DNA from: Cerrena zonata
Lineage: Eukaryota; Basidiomycota; Agaricomycetes; Polyporales; Cerrenaceae
Assembly: GCA_038087015.1 (NCBI GenBank)
Contig: JASBNA010000008.1
Location: forward strand, 868,001 to 932,000
Length of the DNA: 64,000 nucleotides
Direction: 5' to 3'
The first letter of the stretch is position 1, and each line of letters opens with the position of its first letter. This document shows, piece after piece, positions 58,783 to 64,000 of this stretch. The notes under the pieces are model-generated. The model was given only the letters and a program-made list of their open reading frames with translations. It did no database searches and was not told where the DNA came from. A program made the translations under genes and the position numbers.

Positions 58783-61700
58783 ATGGACTCCGATTCGCCT
58801 GAAGATAGACAACAATTGGAAATAACCGCCCTCAAGAGCATTTACGATGACAACTTTAGCGAATGCCCCCCTCCTAGGGCTTGGAAGGTAGTTTAGAAAG
58901 ACCAAATGTATACACAGCTACTGATAGGTAACATAGGGAGCACCCAGACTACCCGAATTCACTATCAAAGTCACTCACCCGGACGAAACTTATGCTGAAA
59001 AGATCTACTTCCATTTACACACAAAGTAAGATCGTCGCATGCTTCAGACATGTGCGTTCGCTAAGATGTTTCAGGTTTCCAAAGACCTACCCCACACTAG
59101 CATGTCCCACGTTCACGATCCAACAGCCTATCGCAGGCGTGAAGCCTCATGAAATGACGAAACTATCCAATGCCATCCATGCCGAAGCCCAAAGAAATAA
59201 GGGGACAGAGTCTGTTTTCATCGTGCGTGACTTTACGTCTTTCTTTGTACGATCAAACTCAGGTCATTACCAGGTGGTTACCTATGCCCAGGACTGGATC
59301 CTGAGCCACATACAGCCTCCAGACGAGTTATCAGGGTCGCTAGCCACACAGATGCAGAAACGATCGATTGCCGAGGAACTCGTCAAGAAACAACGCGAGG
59401 AAGAGGAAATAGAAGCCGCTTTGGAACGAGAGGCACGGCGAGCAGAAGAATTGGAAGAACAGATTCGAGCAGATGTGGAACGTCAGCAACTCGAACAACG
59501 GACACGAAGACGTGCACTATCTGACGCAACGGAAGTGCCAGCTGTGGAAGATCTTATCGATTCGACACCAACAGAGTCATTCACAGAGGAAATTCATTGG
59601 TGTGGAGTTAACTTTATCACTGTTAGACTCTACAATCCAAAGAAAGGTTAGTCCCTCGATCGTATACCAGCTTCCATCTTATCTTTTGCCGCAGAGTCGA
59701 TCGGCATTGTATGGCACGCAGAGCCTATTGCGGATGATGCAAAGACGTCGCTACAGCTAGAGCTTCTGAGTATCATCTTTGAGTCGAGATATTACTCCAC
59801 TAATACGGGACGCAAGAAGCTGAAACAGCTCGAGTCCGAGCTTCAACGCCTCGCTGCATTGCGTCATGCTAATCTTGTCACTGTTCTTGCCGTCAAGCTA
59901 CTCACTCCACACTCAAGTGGCCCTCCACGACTAACGATCCTGTGTGAGGGACAGCCTCGCCTCAGTCTCGATGATGTTCTAGAGGACACTGAGTGCCTCC
60001 GTGAAGATCGTGCCTCCGAGTACCTTAGCCAGATTCTCTCCGCTCTCAACGCTATCCATTCAGCTGATCTTGTCCATCGTGGATTAACCTCCCGTTGTGT
60101 CGGATTGGAATCCGGTGACCGGCCTGGTGAATCTAAACGTGTCAGGATCTTCAAGGTAGCTTTTCATGTCCGACTGTTGGATATGCATCGCTCAGATTCA
60201 TTTGGATGTACCGATGGGCGTCCTCCTCTTGAAGATATCTCATTACCTGAAGGATGGTACGTGATTGCTAGGATGGCTCGTTATATTTCTTTGTCTAAAG
60301 AGTCATAGGCTACCGAAGGATGCGGTTGAGTCACCATTAGTATATACCAAGAGTCGCGACATTCATGCTGCCGGCATAATTCTACTGCAAATGCTCCTTG
60401 GTCGGGATGTCGTAGACAGATATCCGGATCCTCAAACGGTTCTCCGCAACGGTAAGAGTCTTTCAACAACAAAAGATTGCGTTCCGCCTCATAGTATATA
60501 TCAGCCACACTATCCCCAAGGCTCCAGCAGATCGCCTCCAGTATGCTGACTCCTATAAAGAAATCAGTTAGCTGTTTCTCGTTGCTTGCCGAATTGGCGG
60601 GTGTGGCGTTCGGCAACGGCCTACGGTCCCCTTCGATTCCTTTTGCAGGACCGAAAACTCCTATGGTCACTCAATTTAATGGTTCGCCAGAATCTGACTA
60701 TTTTCATGCGCCTCCACCACCGCGGGTGCGACACAGCCGTTGGAAAGAGGACTGGGAAGAACTTGAACTACTTGTAGGTACAGTACTGAACAATTTGTGC
60801 TTGATTTTTGATTTTCTTTTAGGGTCGAGGTGGTTTCGGGTCTGTTGTGAAGGCAAGGAATAAGATAGATAACTTGATATATGCTGGTACGTATCTATGG
60901 CTGGTGCTTTATATTGTACCAACGCTAACAACTTGGGATCCAGTCAAGAAAATCAGACTAAAAGCTAGTCAAAGTGACAGCCGCATCTTCCGAGAAGTCA
61001 ATGCTTTAAGTCGACTAAATCACCGTTTCATCGTACGATATTATACCACATGGATAGAGACGTCAGAACTTCCATCCACCACAACGTCTTCAGTGGGTAG
61101 CGATTCAGGCACTTCGGTTCCAACGACGAGAGATCATTCTGCGGATGGCAGTGACGGGACAGATCCTTTCTCGTTTGATATGGACGACCTTACTTCCGAA
61201 AGCCATAGCCACCGCTCCTTCCCTAGTATTAGATTCACTCGATCGGAGACAGCGGAAGAAAGTAGCGGAAGCGACGAAATCGAGGATGACGATCCCTTTC
61301 TCCCAGATGGATTCAGGGGACAAACACCAGTGAAACGCAGGAGTCCCTCGCCCGGTGCGCCAGCTGTCTCACGTACACTATACATTCAGATGGTACGCCT
61401 TTCATGTTTGCAATTTCGAAAAAAAACCTGATGAGGACTCCCTCAGGAATATGTTGAACGTCAAACTCTGCAGGAGGTCAGTTTAAACAGACGCATTTTT
61501 GTCTTTTTCTGAAGGTTGAATATAATCTAGCGAATTGCAGAGGGTCTTTCTGAAGGCGAAGCTTGGCGACTCTTCCAGCAGATTGTCGAGGCCTTGGTTC
61601 ATATGTCTAGTTTGGCGATAGTAAGATTACTACCTTCTCCCACCATGGTATTCCTAACCCATCCCCTTGTGTTAGCTACACCGAGATATAAAGCTAACAA

Positions 61701-64000
61701 ATATATTCATCGGTACGTCTATGTGTTCTTATTGGTGCAATGCTTCAATTGTTATATTTGTAGATAGCAAGGGCGATTGCAAAGGTATACATAGTCTCAC
61801 GTTCTGTGATGAACTCAATTGACACATACTGCACTAGTCGGCGATTTCGGTCTGGCTACCTCAAGTCTTGCGGCTGTTGATCCATCCGACCTTTCCCTCA
61901 CGGTAGCCACAGACGCGGATATGACTCTAGGTATGTTTGGTCATCAAATCATAGGTGGATTATCAATAAAGCCCTTGAGCTAGATGTCGGTACTAAGCTC
62001 TATATTGCGCCAGAGGTACAGTCCTTGAGGAATGGTCCTAGGAACCACGCAAAGGCCGATATGTACAGTCTCGGGGTAAGATAATCATATTTCATTCCCT
62101 AGCATTCTTCCGCTGACCATGATGCCAGATCGTATTTTTCGAGATGAACTATATGTTCTCAACACGTTCGGAAAGAATAGTTGTCATAGAAAGTCTTCGT
62201 AAACCCGGTATATATTTCCCAAACGATTGGGAGACTCGTCGTTCGCGACAAAGACAAAGTAAATCTTTCGACCCTTCTCATTTTTATAGTTTCTAACACT
62301 CGTTAAAGTTATCACTTGGCTACTTCAGCACAACCCCAACGATCGTCCCACAGCTTTAGAGTTATCGCAGAGTTCTCTGCTGCCTCCTAGAATGGAGGAT
62401 GAATACTTCAAGAGTGCTCTGAAAATGATGGGTTCGTACATTATGTTCTTAATCTTAACTTTGCTTATAAGAAACATTTGTCAGTGAAACCCGATTCGCC
62501 ACATTATCAGGCTGTGCTGTCGACATTATTCAGTCAGACAGTGAAGCCCGCTCGAGCATACCTTTACGATGCGGACGTAGATATGTCAGAGAGTGCAACA
62601 CTCAATGGCATCGTGCACGATCGGATGGCACAGATCTTCCGGTTGCATGGCGCTATCGAGATGGAACCTACTCTACTCATTCCAGTGATCAACCTTGACG
62701 ATGAACAGACCAAATCAACATTCCTCGACCGCCACGGTGAAATTTTATCGTTGCCGAACAATGCCCTTACACCCTTCGCTCGCCTTGCAGCCAGATCCAA
62801 CATTCGCAGGATCAAAAGGTACCACATGGGGGATGTATATAAACCGATGTATGTCTTCCGTCTATCTGTATTTATCTCAAGTCTTCTGATTACCTCTCTC
62901 GAAGTGTGACGCCTGGTCATCCCAAGGCTATGAAGACAGCTGTCTTCGATATCATCACTCCCGATGTCACTAATGGATCAATAGCTGCCGCTGCGGAAGC
63001 AATTGCAATCTTGGATAGTTGTCTGGATACATTCGCGGGTCTCAGCGGGTACGAAATACATATATCGCATTCAAAAGGTGAATATTATAAAACTTATAGC
63101 GGAAAACAAAGACTGACCCATATTGAAGTGTATGATGTTGCTCTAAGCCGTGTCTCTACCGAGCTACGGGCGGAAGTACTACGTGTTTTGGACCAGACAA
63201 AGTCCTCACAGTCTCAGAAACGGTCCATCCTACTACGAAAAGGGTATACCGCGGAACGTTGTAGACGAACTCGAGGTTTTGATGGAGATTGGTATGCATT
63301 GGCCTTCTATTATTATAATAATAGACATTCATATCTGACCGCCTGATGAAGACGAGGATGTTGATAACATAATCGCGAAACTGGAGAAGATTTCTCCCCA
63401 TCTTCTAGCCCTCCTTAGAGGGCCGATTGAAGACATACGACGGTGTATCCAGTTCGCAACGGCTGCGGGTATTACTCGGCCCATCTTCTTCCAACCTCTC
63501 TTCATGTTGAACAGCCCTGATAATCACTTCAAAGACGGTCTTTGTTTCGAGGTGATTAGACGACATAAACGTTCCGATGTTCTTGCGTTTGGTGGCCGGT
63601 GAGTCACATGTACTTATGGCAAAACCGAAGCATATCATTAATTTTGTAGTTATGATCACATTATCGCGCGCCATTCCTCACCCAAGCCCAAATGGGATTC
63701 CGTATGTGCTATTGCTGTACAAATCAACTTGGATAAGATTACTGCCGCACTGGCCTCCTTCCAGAGCACGGCGCAAAAGACTCTCCTGAAAGAACGCCGC
63801 TCCTATGGCTATTGGAGTCCCCGACGATGCGATGTTTATATTGTCTCTCATCAAGAGGGTCATATTGCCGATCGTTTCGAAATCGTTGCGTGGCTTTGGC
63901 AAAACAACATCAGTGCAGACTTGATGTACGAATACGGACTGAGAGATGCCGAGCATGAAAATGTAGTTGACCAGTGCTCTAGAGAGGGTATTTTGTGAGT
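58783..64000 (+). CDS. eIF2-alpha kinase Gcn2, 3' truncated by the window, one-base frameshift
   Basis: The ATG at 58783 gives MDSDSPEDRQQLEITALKSI and YDDNF, the start of an RWD domain that ends KFPKTYPTLACPTFTIQQ. A charged coiled coil (EELVKKQREEEEIEAALERE) follows. The pseudokinase has LQRLAALRHANLVTVLAVKL and LVHRGLTSRCVGLE, with HRG in place of HRD. The kinase has GRGGFGSVVKARNKIDNLIY and AVKKIRLKASQSDSRIFREV. An acidic Ser-rich insert lies around 61080-61370. Then come LHRDIKLTNIFID, VGDFGLATSSLAAVDPSDLS, DVGTKLYIAPEVQSLRNG and VITWLLQHNPNDRPTALELS. The HisRS-like domain starts at 62478 (FRLHGAIEMEPTLLIPVINL, RRIKRYHMGDVYKP) and runs on past 63996. At 63238-63241 one extra A breaks the frame between SILLRKG and IPRNVVDELEVLMEI. 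Role: binds uncharged tRNA through Gcn1/Gcn20 and phosphorylates eIF2-alpha on amino-acid starvation. Confidence 0.94.

Noticed and set aside
24773..64000. DNA-damage or stress gene cluster (XPF, Chk1, Gcn2, IMPACT-like)
   Set aside because: The genes are far apart, on both strands and separated by unrelated genes; fungal housekeeping genes often fall together by chance.

Overview
The window comes from a filamentous basidiomycete, most likely an Agaricomycete. Genes are broken by many short introns of about 50-60 bases with GT...AG ends. The gene families are typical of mushroom genomes: a DUF6534 membrane protein, a GMC oxidoreductase, a GPI-type GH71 alpha-1,3-glucanase, a HAM1-like protein and a polyamine-type MFS transporter. 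Gene models were assembled by reading exons across frames, so start, stop and motifs are firmer than individual splice sites.

Layout. 0-6 kb: a broken glutathione S-transferase (minus), an orphan Ser/Thr/Pro-rich protein (minus, 3.6-4.4 kb) and a small secreted cysteine-containing protein (minus, 5.3-6.1 kb). 7.7-13 kb: a secreted GMC oxidoreductase and a DUF6534 seven-helix protein, both minus. 15.8-17.5 kb: an isoprenylcysteine methyltransferase-like protein (minus) facing an IMPACT/UPF0029 protein (plus) across one short promoter. 19.8-22.7 kb: HAM1-like protein (minus). 24.8-28.5 kb: XPF/Rad1/Rad16 repair nuclease (minus), with an unrecognised gene just upstream (28.6-29.9 kb). 32-33 kb: cyclophilin (plus). 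33.1-37 kb: two diverged tandem copies of a segment of about 1.9 kb, the second running into an intact Cir_N/LENG1-like gene (36.9-37.9 kb), the first ending in a decayed copy of that gene's first exon. 41.1-42.9 kb: GH71 glucanase. 45.3-47.5 kb: MFS transporter. 48.7-49.6 kb: a second member of the orphan family. 49.9-53.9 kb: a large unrecognised helical protein and the RNase P/MRP subunit Rpp30, both minus. 54.1-55.1 kb: uncertain coding remnants. 55.3-57.3 kb: checkpoint kinase Chk1 (minus). 57.9-58.5 kb: a small helical protein (minus). 58.8 kb to the right edge: the eIF2-alpha kinase Gcn2 (plus), cut by the window end.

No operon-like logic or defence island is visible. Several housekeeping stress or genome-maintenance genes (XPF, Chk1, Gcn2, Rpp30) lie among secreted and accessory genes. 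The most notable observations are: an uncharacterised two-member protein family with five shared blocks; a tandem duplication that copied a promoter plus first exon of a splicing-related gene; and isolated one-base frameshifts in four otherwise intact genes (GST, HAM1-like, MFS, Gcn2), at least two of them in A runs, which suggests residual sequencing error or very recent inactivation. I found no CRISPR array, tRNA, rRNA or clear transposable element.
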